NCBI GenBank assembly: GCA_012934845.2
Contig: WNNJ02000824.1
Location: forward strand, 62,001 to 126,000
Source of the DNA: Pomphorhynchus laevis
Lineage: Eukaryota > Acanthocephala > Palaeacanthocephala > Echinorhynchida > Pomphorhynchidae
Reading direction: 5' to 3'
Length of the DNA: 64,000 bases
The translations under genes and the position numbers were made by a program. Under the pieces are notes generated by a model. The model ran no database searches. It was not told the origin of the DNA and worked only from the letters and a program-made list of their open reading frames with translations. This document shows positions 32,700 to 42,717 of the stretch, piece by piece; the first letter of the stretch is position 1; the number at the start of each line of letters is the position of its first letter.

Positions 32700-33390
32700 A
32701 GTAATCATATCAGATAACTGGGTCTACGTATTTTATATTATTTATAAATAAAAAATAATGCTAAGTATAATTTAAATAATTAAATAATAAGCAATCAAAT
32801 AAGTTAATTGAGAAATAAATAATTAATTGAGAAATTCATAATTAAATACATAAATATAAAGATAAAAAATAAATAATTTATAAGATTTAAAAAATAATGC
32901 TAAGTATAATTTAAAAAATCAAATAATAAGTAATCACATAAATTAATTGAGAAATTAAATAAATTAATTGAGAAATTAAATAAATTAATTGAGAAATTAA
33001 ATAAATTAATTGAGAAATTAAATAAATTAATTGAGAAATTAAATAAATTAATTGAGAAATTAAATAAATTAATTGAGAAATTAAATAAATTACTTAAGAA
33101 ATTCATAATTAAATAAATAAAAATAAAAAATAAATAATTTATAAGATTTTATACAATTTATATTTATGTCAAGGTAAAATTTAAAATAAAAGTTAATTTT
33201 TACGGATTAAATAATAAATAGCAGACGATGCATATAAGGATTAGAAATCATCAGGATGAACTGCTATGCTATAAGGTTTCGGCCCCTGTTTATCAACACG
33301 ACATTATCAGTGGGAGCAAATACATGCTAATGATGCATTTCCTATGATGAAATTTGATTATTTATTATAAAATATATTTATCTTATTATT
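32700..33390 (-). mobile_element. Naiad 3' terminal module with internal minisatellite
   Basis: The minus-strand terminus (GATAACTGGGTCTACGTA) is at 32,706, the structured module is around 33,230-33,345, and a minisatellite lies between them. The module lost its GGCCCC partner (GCTCCC). No RT sequence remains. Confidence 0.75.
32937..33092. repeat. 21-bp minisatellite, ~7 units
   Basis: AAATTAATTGAGAAATTAAAT repeats almost perfectly seven times. The 68-residue minus-strand frame NLFNFSI-NLFNFSI is only a translation of this repeat. Confidence 0.92.
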
Positions 33391-33496
33391 TACCGTATCA
33401 GCAGATAATTAGAGTATTAATTAGAGTATCACACATATTTATATTATCTACTAATTATATCAAATATAATATTTTAAGAAGGCGAGGAAACAGGAA

Positions 33497-33641
33497 TATT
33501 TATTTGATTAGAAAAATGCAATATTTCGACGGCACTACGGTACGTCATCTTCAGTGTTTATAAGTGTTCTAGCTAATTACAACCCTGAAGATGACGTGCC
33601 GTAGTGCCGTCGAAATATTGGATTTTTCTAATTAAATAAAT
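33497..33641. mobile_element. Hairpin MITE with two inverted hammerhead-like cores
   Basis: Inverted arms of about 65 bp. The right arm reads CCTGAAGATGACGTGCCG then TAGTGCCGTCGAAATATT, that is CTGAAGA, stem GACG/CGTC, GAAAT. The left arm holds the same on the minus strand. CTGANGA plus stem plus GAAA is the hammerhead consensus around stem II; no stem I or cleavage site was found. Confidence 0.75.
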
Positions 33642-34428
33642 GTAATATTTTACAAATAATGCATTAGTACTATTTGTATTAAAAATACTAATGTATTATT
33701 TGTATAAAGTACAAATTCTTCAATACAAATATATGAAAAATACTTTTAAAATATAAGTTATATAATCTTATATTTTTTAAAATATAAGATTACGGTTTCG
33801 CGTACAATCGGGAAAAGTTTTGTTTCGGAAAGTCTTATAATCAAAGATTGAATAATCGGAATGAATTTTTCAGTTTTGGAATTAAGCTAGTACAAAAATG
33901 CTGCGCTGATTTCAATCAATTAGATTCAAGTGTTGAACCACCGAGTTAGCAAAAAATATCATTTATACATTGCAATAACTTCACCTTAACTTGTTTAACC
34001 ATTTGGATCCAGCATTCTTACATGAACCGACAAACAGAAGTGTAACAGTTTCTTATATAGGAAATAAAAAATGACGAATATAATATGTGTTTGGTTTTAA
34101 TTTTTAATGATTACTTAGCTGATTAATGCAACGCATTTAATAATCTCAATAGCAAGAATGTTAAGACAAAAATAAATCGTAGTATACATATAACTTTTAA
34201 TCTCAGAGGGATAAATTCCTAAGATAAAATTGTATATATTTAAATCAGCTAACTGAGTCTACCTATCTTATATTATTAATAAATTAAAAATATTGCTAAA
34301 TAATAAATTTAATAATAATTATAAATAATAATCAGGCCGTATTTTCATAATATAGATCTAGTAAACTTTCTGGTTAAAACTAACTTATTACAAATAAATA
34401 CAATCGACTGATTAAAAATCCAATTTAA
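33642..34428. other. AT-rich spacer with one Naiad terminus
   Basis: A lone terminus (AATCAGCTAACTGAGTCTAC) at 34,241 on the minus strand is followed by about 80 bp of typical Naiad tail. Otherwise nothing. Confidence 0.5.
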
Positions 34429-34429
34429 T

Positions 34430-37255
34430 TTAAACGACAACTTTACGACCAGGTAATAACATACAATGTAGAAGTAGAGGAAAACCGGGTGACAAGGCTT
34501 GTTGCTGTGGTTAAGATGGCCAATGCGAAAGGAGCAAATCTTGCAAATAGGACAAACGAGAATCATAATGTATTAATTGCCGCGCGCCGAATTGTACTAA
34601 TTGCACTTTGTCCGATATGTGCCCAACCACAGCGATTTACCTTTTAATACAAGGCAACACGTATACATGAAAGGCTAATTGTAATGATTTGCCTGTCATT
34701 ACATGTTATTATGGATCCAGTAACACTTTCAATTTAGTAAATATAACAGAGAAGTCCTGCTTTAATAGAATTTATCAAAAAGTAATCCAATTGATACCGA
34801 TATTTATGGATACCGAATGTGTAATGTGTGTATATCCTTATAAGCATAACGATGTTATTCTACAGAGATTATGTCAGCGGGGTAACATTGATTTTGACTT
34901 CCTTAAAAAGGCAATAGCTTTCCCAAAATTATTCCTTCAGGGAATTGATTCAACAAAAAGTTCGATTATTCGTAAAGTGCTTGATATAAGATTGTCTCTT
35001 TGGCGGGAAGGCAATGTAAATGAACGAAGGGTGTGCTATTCAAAACAACTTCCAATCTTAAAATGCAAAGACAGAAAAAGACTGAAGAACAAAATATGTT
35101 AAAGCCATGACTAGTGGGCTGTAGCTTGTGCTAACTCTATCTTAGAAGAAAGATAATATGATGAACCGCTAAGCTTTTATCAAAAATAATCAAGGGCATT
35201 ACGTTAAAGTAATGTTAAGCAACCTGTACCAGGTTCCATCTTCACCAAATTGAGAAGCATTAAATTTTCAGTACAAATACAGCTTTTTCTCAGCTCTAGA
35301 TGATGATACCATAATAAACGAGACTAAGAAAATCCACAGTAGTGTATGTCCTTCATGAATTTATGGACTGACATGGATGCTCATGCTTACTAACTTTAGA
35401 ATTTACTAACGAGAGCTTATTACTGCCCTTGTAGACTTTGCTGTACTACTGAGAAAGTAGAGGTTGAATCGTTGTAGGGTTTTGTTGAGTGTAGGTTAGT
35501 AGAGATTGCAAAAAAACGATATATGTATTCGCCCTATCGAAATAGGTGATGTAGATCATCGTTTTACTTCAAAGTCATTCTTTGATGAATGCTTTTAACT
35601 GTGTGAACAAATCTATGGCACTTTAAAAAATCTCGTAGCCTTGTTCTTCTCTGGCGTGTATATTAAAATATATTTATGCTACATATGTGTTGTTAGTTTT
35701 AGACCAAGATAGCCTGAGCTCCAAGGATGGTTTCACTCAGGGTAACCCACTAGCGATGGTCACTTTTGCTATAACGTCGCTTCCTTTAATCTTAATTGTT
35801 CAGAATACGGTACGCAAGATATGGTATGCAGATTACGAGAATTTTATCGGAAATAATCACGATCTCATCAAAGTCTGAGCTGTTTAAAAAGGAGTTAGTC
35901 CAGTCCCTCTTTTGGATACTAAGTGAATGATGAAAAACTAAATTATTGGTTCATCCTGAATCAGGCATAACTACTATGCTCGATGATTTATAAATTCGAT
36001 GACGGCTTGACGATTCTTAGCCCCGTTGGTGATTATGAATCTTATGTAGTCAAAGTGTGTATTGACCCGTGCGCTGATCTTGTAGGGAGATTATGCGAAG
36101 TATCCCAGTTTGACTTACACTCCGCTTTTGCAGGGTTAGTATTTTCAATCAAATGTAGATTGACTAACTTTATTCGCTTCACTAAATACAAAAATGAACA
36201 ATTTTCTAATCTATCTGAAGCTGTTTGATTAAAATTTCATGATAAATTGACTGGTGATCGTTTAAACATTGATTTTCGGAAACTTATCATATTAACTTCG
36301 CTATGATGGTAAAAAGATTCTCGATCTGTCTTTTTTGTCAATATAAAGTTTTGACGTTCTATGTTGATGTGCCATACTAATTATTCTTGTATGGTGGTGA
36401 TGATTTGATAAATATTCAACAGGATACAATCAAAATAATTGTTCTTAGACGTCACAATAACAGTTTGTTTTGTCTATCATAGGTGTTAGACACTTCTCAT
36501 TATAATAAATAGAAATCCAATCAAACGAATGTAAGTTGATTCTAGTTGTGCCTATCTACTTTAACACTATACCCGGAAAAATATCATCAGACTAATTATG
36601 AATTCAAATATGCTGTATAATGACAGTATGGTATAAACTCCAATGAATTTACAAGATTCTAAGTGTGTATGTGGTTCTACGATGAATGTCAGACATTCGT
36701 TTTCGAATAATCGCAGCTTCTTTCCCCAATTCACTAAATTTTGTGAGAGATGTAAGTGCCTGTTCGCTATCCGAGTTGTGTCATGGAGTAAAGATCGAAC
36801 AAACTCTCAATAAAGTCAGCCCGCATATTTGCTTCAATTCACAAACTACGACCTTAAATTGTAAGGTATGACTAGACGTTATGTGCAGTGAACTGAGTGA
36901 TAATCCACACGAGTGGACATTTTTTGATGTATGTTTTCAATATCCTTACTCCATTGAATATCTCGAGTCAGTTTAATCATATTTTTCGTGTTACGAGAAG
37001 CGTGAATGGGCGAAATATACCAAAAGTGTTGCTATCGTAAATCAAGGTTTATTCACAGCTCTTATGTACTCGTCGATTGGGGACATAAGTCCAGTTGCTT
37101 TATATTTCTTAAGAGGGATGACAGCTACGAAAGCCAGAAGCGATCATGAAAATTACAATAATATTGTTATAAAAATGAAAATAGGGATTACATTGAAGAT
37201 TGTCGGAGCATGATCATCTTCTCTGCACTAACCTAGTTTGAAACGCATCTTTCTT
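34430..37255 (+). mobile_element. Decayed RT element of an unclassified family
   Basis: Motifs in order: a Cys-rich stretch (NCRAPNCTNC) near 34,580; open frame 34,689-35,102 (137 residues) ending RLSLWREGNVNE..CYSKQLPILK, a linker I associate with this RT type; RT motif GFTQGNPLAM with ITSLPLI at about 35,725 and IWYADY (catalytic YADD changed to YADY) at about 35,815; YVVKVCIDPCADLVGRLCEV at 36,035; CVCG..NVRHSFS zinc motif at about 36,670; EKREWAKYTKSV and GLFTALMYSSIGD at about 36,990-37,070. Stops and shifts throughout. The order matches RT proteins common in invertebrate genomes that I cannot place in a named clade. Confidence 0.65.
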
Positions 37256-37754
37256 TATCCTGTTGGAAAAATAACTGAAATGAATGTTTTATTTCGGTTT
37301 AAATAGGGTCAATTTGCAGATAATCTCTTTGTTGTTATTTTTATTATTTGTCAAAAATATTTGTATTACAAATAATATTATTAAGATACAAATAATACTT
37401 AAGTGCTCTACAGAAGAAACAGAAAAGCTAAAATATTCATCACAGAATAAGGGTCTGACTTTAAAACGGTTAACTGTCCTTATTCGGACTTTAAAGAAAT
37501 CGTAAAACTAAATCATAAAACCCTTAGATAGTTCCTTAGTTATTAGATTAAATGATTTATAAATGAGACTAGGTATCATCATCCAGCAAGCAGCATTTCA
37601 AAATATAATAATATATCCTTCTATATATTCTAATATCCAAACAGAACATTTTTCTGGATATCCGTGATATCACACTACATCTATTGCTTCTTCATAAAAT
37701 AAAACACAGCGCGAATGCGCTTTATTATAGAGGACTAATGGCTGAAACATTATA

Positions 37755-37925
37755 TCATGATAATATTTTAAAATCATTCAAATAATTTAACAGATACATT
37801 TTAAACTAGGTTACTATAAAAATATCATTAAACAGAAAATAGTAAAATATATAAATCAACACAATAATATAAAGAATAAATTTAAAATCTTAAGTGGCAA
37901 ATTTTTATGGATGTATAATAACTCA
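37755..37925 (+). mobile_element. Naiad RT C-terminal fragment
   Basis: Encodes NHSNNLTDTF-like, YYKNIIKQKIVKYINQHNN and KFLWM, the last ~55 residues of the RT ORF. It stops abruptly where the GC-richer region with the hammerhead begins. Confidence 0.8.
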
Positions 37926-38245
37926 GCAACCTTAGTAAGCTGATGAAGAAATGAGCGATAGCACACGTGAGGTCCTGTGAAGTCACTGCTTACTCAAACC
38001 ATACCAGATGTAAGGCTGGTAACCGTTGGAGGAGCGTGCGCTTAGTGAATTCCTTTCAGGGGTTTACTGAAGAAAAAGTACTGTCCAAGTTGTGTAGCTA
38101 CAGAGCCACACTGATGTGACCACCAAGTAGTGATGTGTAGACTAAGGTCGAAACGCCTTATTGTAGGCTAGGCGTCTGTGGTAGGCGCATTCCGGGTTAA
38201 GCTTCCCGAAAAAGGTTGTAGGAAAACATGCAGGTTTATACTTTC
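37926..38245 (+). other. GC-richer non-coding segment carrying a hammerhead motif
   Basis: About 320 bp of balanced composition with no ORF, between the end of a Naiad RT fragment and Naiad tail sequence. It contains the hammerhead motif at 38,106-38,182. It may be the 5' region of a retroelement or a retrozyme-like RNA. Confidence 0.45.
38106..38182 (+). ncRNA. Hammerhead ribozyme motif (type I), one core change
   Basis: Standard order and pairing. Stem I: CCACA (38,106-10) with TGTGG (38,177-81). Core CTGATGT at 38,111-17 (consensus CTGATGA, so A9 is T). Stem II: GACC (38,118-21) with GGTC (38,146-49). GAAA at 38,150-53. Stem III: ACGCCT (38,153-58) with AGGCGT (38,170-75). Then C38176 as the cleavage-site residue after GU. 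All three stems are fully paired. The A9 change would be expected to impair cleavage. Confidence 0.68.
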
Positions 38246-38279
38246 CTGATCGTGTTAATTAAAAAAGTTTAATTGAAAG

Positions 38280-38745
38280 TCTTTCTTATTAATTTAATGT
38301 CACCAGTAGTTTTCAATTATTTTATTATTTAATTATTAAATTTTGATTTAGCGTTATTATTATCTTATGTTTATTTTATAATTATATTAAATACGTAGAC
38401 TCAGTTAGCTGATTTGATTCATTAGAAGAAATACTCACTATAATTTATTTGTCGACGCTGCTATGTTGAGTCGAATAATTATGGCTGAAACCTGATAGCA
38501 TAGCAGTTCCTCCTGATGACCTCTAATTCTTATTCTGATACAACGTCTGTTATTTATTAGTCAATTCATAAAAATGACGTTTATTTTAAATTTCAATTTT
38601 TTATTTTAACTTGATTTAAATTATAGAAAATCTAAAAACAATTATTAATTTTATTATTTAATTATTAAATTTTGATTTAGCATTATTATGTTTTGTTTAT
38701 TTTATAATTATATTAAATACATAGACTCAGTTAGCTGATTTGATT
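38280..38745 (+). mobile_element. Tandem Naiad 3' terminal modules
   Basis: A first tail ends at 38,410 (GACTCAGTTAGCTGATTTGATTC). It is followed directly by a second structured module (38,450-38,520, with CGCTGCTATG and CATAGCAG intact) and a second tail ending at 38,742 with the same terminus. Tandem terminal repeats (pLTRs) are a known PLE feature. The second one abuts the LINE starting at 38,743. Confidence 0.8.
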
Positions 38746-40560
38746 CATTCAACTCTAAGACTCTATGGCATACTTTTAACTCAATCCTTGCTCGCTTCTC
38801 TTCGCCGTGCAACATCAATGTCCATGATTATTCGTCATTTCTCCAGACTAAAGTATCCACGTTGATCTCTCACACCTCAGTCTCCATCCTATCCCACTCT
38901 GCCCAGCCTAGCCTCATCCTCCCGAAACTTTTTCATCTTTTCCCTGTTTCACCTACCGAAGTCTCATCTGTTCTTATGTCCTTGCCCAGCAAAACCTCAC
39001 CTGCTGATCCCCTACCTACTCACATACTTAAATCCATATGCTCATCGATATCCCCTTTACTCACAACCTTGTTTAACTCGTCCATCCGCAGTCGTATCTT
39101 CCCTTCACACTGGAAATCCGCAATCGTTCGTCCCCTACTAAAGAAACAATCGCTCGGCCTCTTCCTTCCTTCTAGCTATCGCCACATTTCACTACTCCCT
39201 ACTCTTTCTAAGTTCTTAGAACGACTCATCTTAATGCAGATCAACGCTTATCTCTCCTCATCCAATCTGTACCCTCCTTTCCAATCCGCTTTCCGCTCTA
39301 ATCAATCCACAAAAATCGCATGCATGAAAGTTCGCAACGACTTACTCATTTCTTAAGATAAGGCTCTCTATAGTGTTCTCATCTCCCTCGACCTCTCATC
39401 CGCCTTCGACATTGTTAACCACTTTGTTCTCCTTTAACGCCTTCGTTATGATTACGGCTTTTCTTCTTCCTCCGTAGCATGGTTTCCTTAATATCTATTC
39501 GACCGTTCGTTTCGCGCCTGTTCTAATTCATCATCCTCCCCTCCAATCCCTATCTTTTGCGGGGTCCCACAAGGTTCAGTCTTAGGTCCCCTCCTTTTCT
39601 CTCTTCTGCTTGGCGATCTCTCTCCGTTTATCAAACCTTTTTCCTTAAACGTAATGCAATACGCCGATGACATCCTCATCTATGATCATGCACCCGCACA
39701 TCGCATACATGATATCGACATTTTTGCCACCAAATGTATTTCTTCTATATAACAACGTCTCTCCAATCTTCATCTGGTTCTAAACCTTGACAAATCTAAA
39801 ATGATGTGAATCCTTCCCGGTAAACCAAACATATCTCCCCCCACTGTATCTTTTGCCTCATCGATCATTCCCATAGTACACAATCTCACTTTCTTAGGCT
39901 TCCATTTCGATGATTACCTTTCTCTTAAACCCTTCGCCCATGGCAAGGTTTGCTCGTCTAACTTAATTCTCCATGACATCCGCCGTATCCGCACCCTTAT
40001 CGACTTCCGTTCTTGTATGCCTCTTCTTTCATCGTTTCTTTTCCTTAAAATCGATTACTGCCTTAGCCTTGTCGCAAATTCTCCAAAATCCATTATCCTA
40101 CCCCTACAATGTATAATCAACTCCGCCGTTCGAGTGATCTTTCGTCTCCGTCGCTCCGACCACAAATCCACATATCTTGCCCAACTAACCTGGCCCATTA
40201 TCCACATCCACATCAAACTCCGCCTTCTCGAAACTTTTCGTCTCATCGCTGTCGGATCCCCATCGTTCATCAACCTGTATTTCTTAGACGACACTCGCCC
40301 CACCTCGCTATCGCTGCGTTCCCGTCATACCCTCTTACTCCACGTTCTTAATTACTCCAACAACTACGGTCTCCGATCCTTCCTCGTCGCCGCCTCACTC
40401 CCCTGGAATCAACTCCCTCTCGACGTCCGTCACACTCCCTCCTTTCTCACATTAAAACACCTCCTCCGTGCACACCTTCTCGACACATGATTTACATTTT
40501 TGTTTTGTTGTGGTCATGTAAGCGTGCACTGGCACGCATTTGCCACGTTAAATAAATCCT
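38743..40560 (+). mobile_element. CR1/L2-like LINE, 5'-truncated, degraded
   Basis: RT region from NSKTLWHTFNSILA to the end. Open pieces: 38,862-39,356 (SPTEVSSVLMSLP, HWKSAIVRPLLKKQ, RHISLLPTLSKFLERL), then stops at 39,354, 39,433 and others. [13 protein letters not shown] is near 39,560 and QYADDILIY near 39,655. A further open piece (40,017-40,490) holds the C-terminal domain. The 3' UTR hairpin GCGTGCACTGGCACGC is followed by AATAAATCC. The endonuclease is missing. Inserted into, or overgrown by, Naiad sequence on both sides. Confidence 0.88.
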
Positions 40561-40720
40561 TTTTTATCATATAAATCAGCACAATAATATTAAAAATAAA
40601 TTTAAAATAATTAGCGAAAAAATTTTACGGATTGAAAATAAATAATATACTTTGTATTACAGTAAAACACTTTATAAGTAAGTGTCATCAGAGGAAATAC
40701 GCTCTTACATAAGCTGAAAT
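40561..40720 (+). mobile_element. Naiad RT 3' end fragment
   Basis: Encodes INQHNNIKNKFK-like then ENK-stop and the first part of the 3' module (CATCAGAGGAAATACG at 40,690). Together with the Naiad tail at 38.3-38.7 kb it brackets the LINE. Confidence 0.7.
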
Positions 40721-41319
40721 ATCGTTAACAAATAAAAAGAATTTATTGGCTCTTCCTATTCATCGCTAAGATTAAAGCTTATTAGATCGCACATTGTAAT
40801 ACTAACATAGTAACACTCAGTAGAATGAAACAATACTATTTCATTCAATACAATTTCATCTCAATACGATTTATTTAATTATATTTTCAATATAATTTCA
40901 TTATACGAAATCACGCCCTAATACATAGTATTAGTTCGAAAATGTAAATTATCGATAAAGATGTAATTTTGCTTGATGAAAATCATCTCTACTGACCTAT
41001 TGACAAATTGAATGTTGCACAGCATCACAAGCTGCAATGTAAAAATCTTCTATACAGGAAAAACGTATTGACACTTGCGTGTGTCAAAGTGTTTTTCAAT
41101 TATTTTAACTCTACTACTTAAAAGCAGTAGTTCGAGTGACATTTAAAATTCCACCAAAATTGTTGTCTTGCATCGTTGCACACGTTTTCGCATATGATGA
41201 CATCTTAATTTTATTAATTCTTTGCCATTAGAAAATAGAGGTTTCGTGGTATGTTTATTTATTAAACTATGAACGTTTAATAGGGAGAATTTTCGGGTAA
41301 TATGACCCTGCTTTTACCT
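40721..41319. other. Spacer before the I/Jockey-like element
   Basis: A run of TTTCATTCAATACAATTTCA-like repeats at 40,830-40,910. TTTTCGGGTAATATGACCC at 41,292-41,310 resembles motifs at 28,680 and 54,100. The 5' UTR of the following element may begin in this stretch. Confidence 0.4.
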
Positions 41320-41336
41320 AAATTAACAAACATTTA

Positions 41337-42683
41337 ATGGCAAAATTGCATAACGATAAGTACACAAATTTTTGTGCCGCAATGAAGCTTCAATTATTAT
41401 TAATCCTTGCTAATAATATGTGCCGATATTATATCGTCAGTATCTATTTACTGCGTGATAAATTAGATTTTCGTCAAATGAGTAAATTTAGCATGTCGGA
41501 GCGTTCAACGAACTCAATGAAAACTAATTTTCCTGCCAATGCAATAAACGAGGTAAGTGGAGATTTAGGTTCTCTTGAATATATTCCGGAGGGTGAACTT
41601 CCCCCGGTACCAAAATTATCCAACCTGGTGATTATCAGACTTTTGGTGCCTCTGGAAAGGCAGAACATGTTCAATGTTTTTATAAGAGGCTTTGCTCATC
41701 GATTTAAAAAAAGGATATTGTTCAATGCGATTAAATATTATGAATCTGAGATTAAAATCTCATTCTGCACTCCTGATCTCGCAATGTCGTACGTAGACTA
41801 CTTTAAAAAAGAGCATTCGGAACAAGGCATAATTGCTTCCAAACCAATCCTGGCAACAATAAAGATAAATAATATGCCCACATACATTTCAGAAGAAGAT
41901 ATATCAGCCCTAGAAACTGATTACAAAATCTCTAACGTGCGCTTTATAAAAGGGATTAAAGGCTTCCCCATTCCCGTTGCGTTCTGCAATGCCCCGGTTG
42001 ATGAAGCTCTAAAACTATCGATTTCAACATGCAATCCTTTTATGGGGTATAATTTGAGATTTTCAATAATCGAAACCGACTCACTAACGTACCCTCACTG
42101 CAACAATTGTCATCAGTGGGGGCATTGGTTTACTGGATGTTCTTTACCACATAAGTGCGGCGTGTGTGGTACAACTGCTATACATCCTGAGAAGTGCGAA
42201 AGTAAGCCATTTTGCGCAAACTGCGGTGGTGAGCACCCCGCATGGTCAAAAAAATGTAAAATCTTTAAGGCGTACCAAAAGAGACACAGGGGTGTAACAG
42301 CAAAACCGACTAGCTTCGTGGAAGCTGTATCGTCTAACAAGAATGACGACAGGATGCCGGACACAGAAATTCTTAAACTTATTGAAATGCAGCATCAGGC
42401 ATCAATGATTCAACTTGAAAAATTGGTCCAAAAATTGGTGGGTCAATTAGCGGAATCCTTCCGTTCTCCTCCTTCTGGGAAGACCAACAATATTAAGAAG
42501 CCACCAAAATCTAAGAAACGAAACGGGTCAGCGCTAAGCATAGCCGCTCTGAAGCTTGCTCGGAAGGATTCGATTTGGGCTATGGCTAACGAGGGAAATG
42601 AAGATATCGCCCGTGGGCAAGCGACTCCATTTGTCGTGACGGGAAGCGGTAAAGGCGACTTTTCCGCCTCTAGTTGCGACTAG
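41337..42683 (+). CDS. ORF1, gag-like protein with three CCHC knuckles
   Basis: 448 residues, intact. The N-terminal part is variable; the Met at 41,478 (MSKFSMSERSTN) is a likely true start, because the deletion derivative at 45.3 kb repeats this stretch. Residues ~90-240 resemble the RRM-like fold of LINE ORF1 proteins (LVIIRLLVPL, KINNMPTYISEEDI, CNAPVDEALKL). Then come three zinc knuckles at ~257-315: CNNCHQWGHWFTGC, CGVCGTTAIHPEKC, CANCGGEHPAWSKKC. A basic tail follows. It would bind element RNA and form the RNP. Confidence 0.85.
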   Translation: MAKLHNDKYTNFCAAMKLQLLLILANNMCRYYIVSIYLLRDKLDFRQMSKFSMSERSTNSMKTNFPANAINEVSGDLGSLEYIPEGELPPVPKLSNLVIIRLLVPLERQNMFNVFIRGFAHRFKKRILFNAIKYYESEIKISFCTPDLAMSYVDYFKKEHSEQGIIASKPILATIKINNMPTYISEEDISALETDYKISNVRFIKGIKGFPIPVAFCNAPVDEALKLSISTCNPFMGYNLRFSIIETDSLTYPHCNNCHQWGHWFTGCSLPHKCGVCGTTAIHPEKCESKPFCANCGGEHPAWSKKCKIFKAYQKRHRGVTAKPTSFVEAVSSNKNDDRMPDTEILKLIEMQHQASMIQLEKLVQKLVGQLAESFRSPPSGKTNNIKKPPKSKKRNGSALSIAALKLARKDSIWAMANEGNEDIARGQATPFVVTGSGKGDFSASSCD

Positions 42684-42717
42684 GTGGAGGGCGTCCCACT
42701 TCGGTAACACTTACGCA

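Noticed and set aside
32900-33106. 68-residue ORF of repeated NLFNFSI
   Set aside because: Pure translation of the 21-bp minisatellite.
34430-37255. Viral polymerase reading of the 34-37 kb fragments
   Set aside because: YAD(Y) preceded by TQGNPLAM and followed by the zinc and KREW blocks fits a retroelement RT; no capsid or helicase motifs are nearby.
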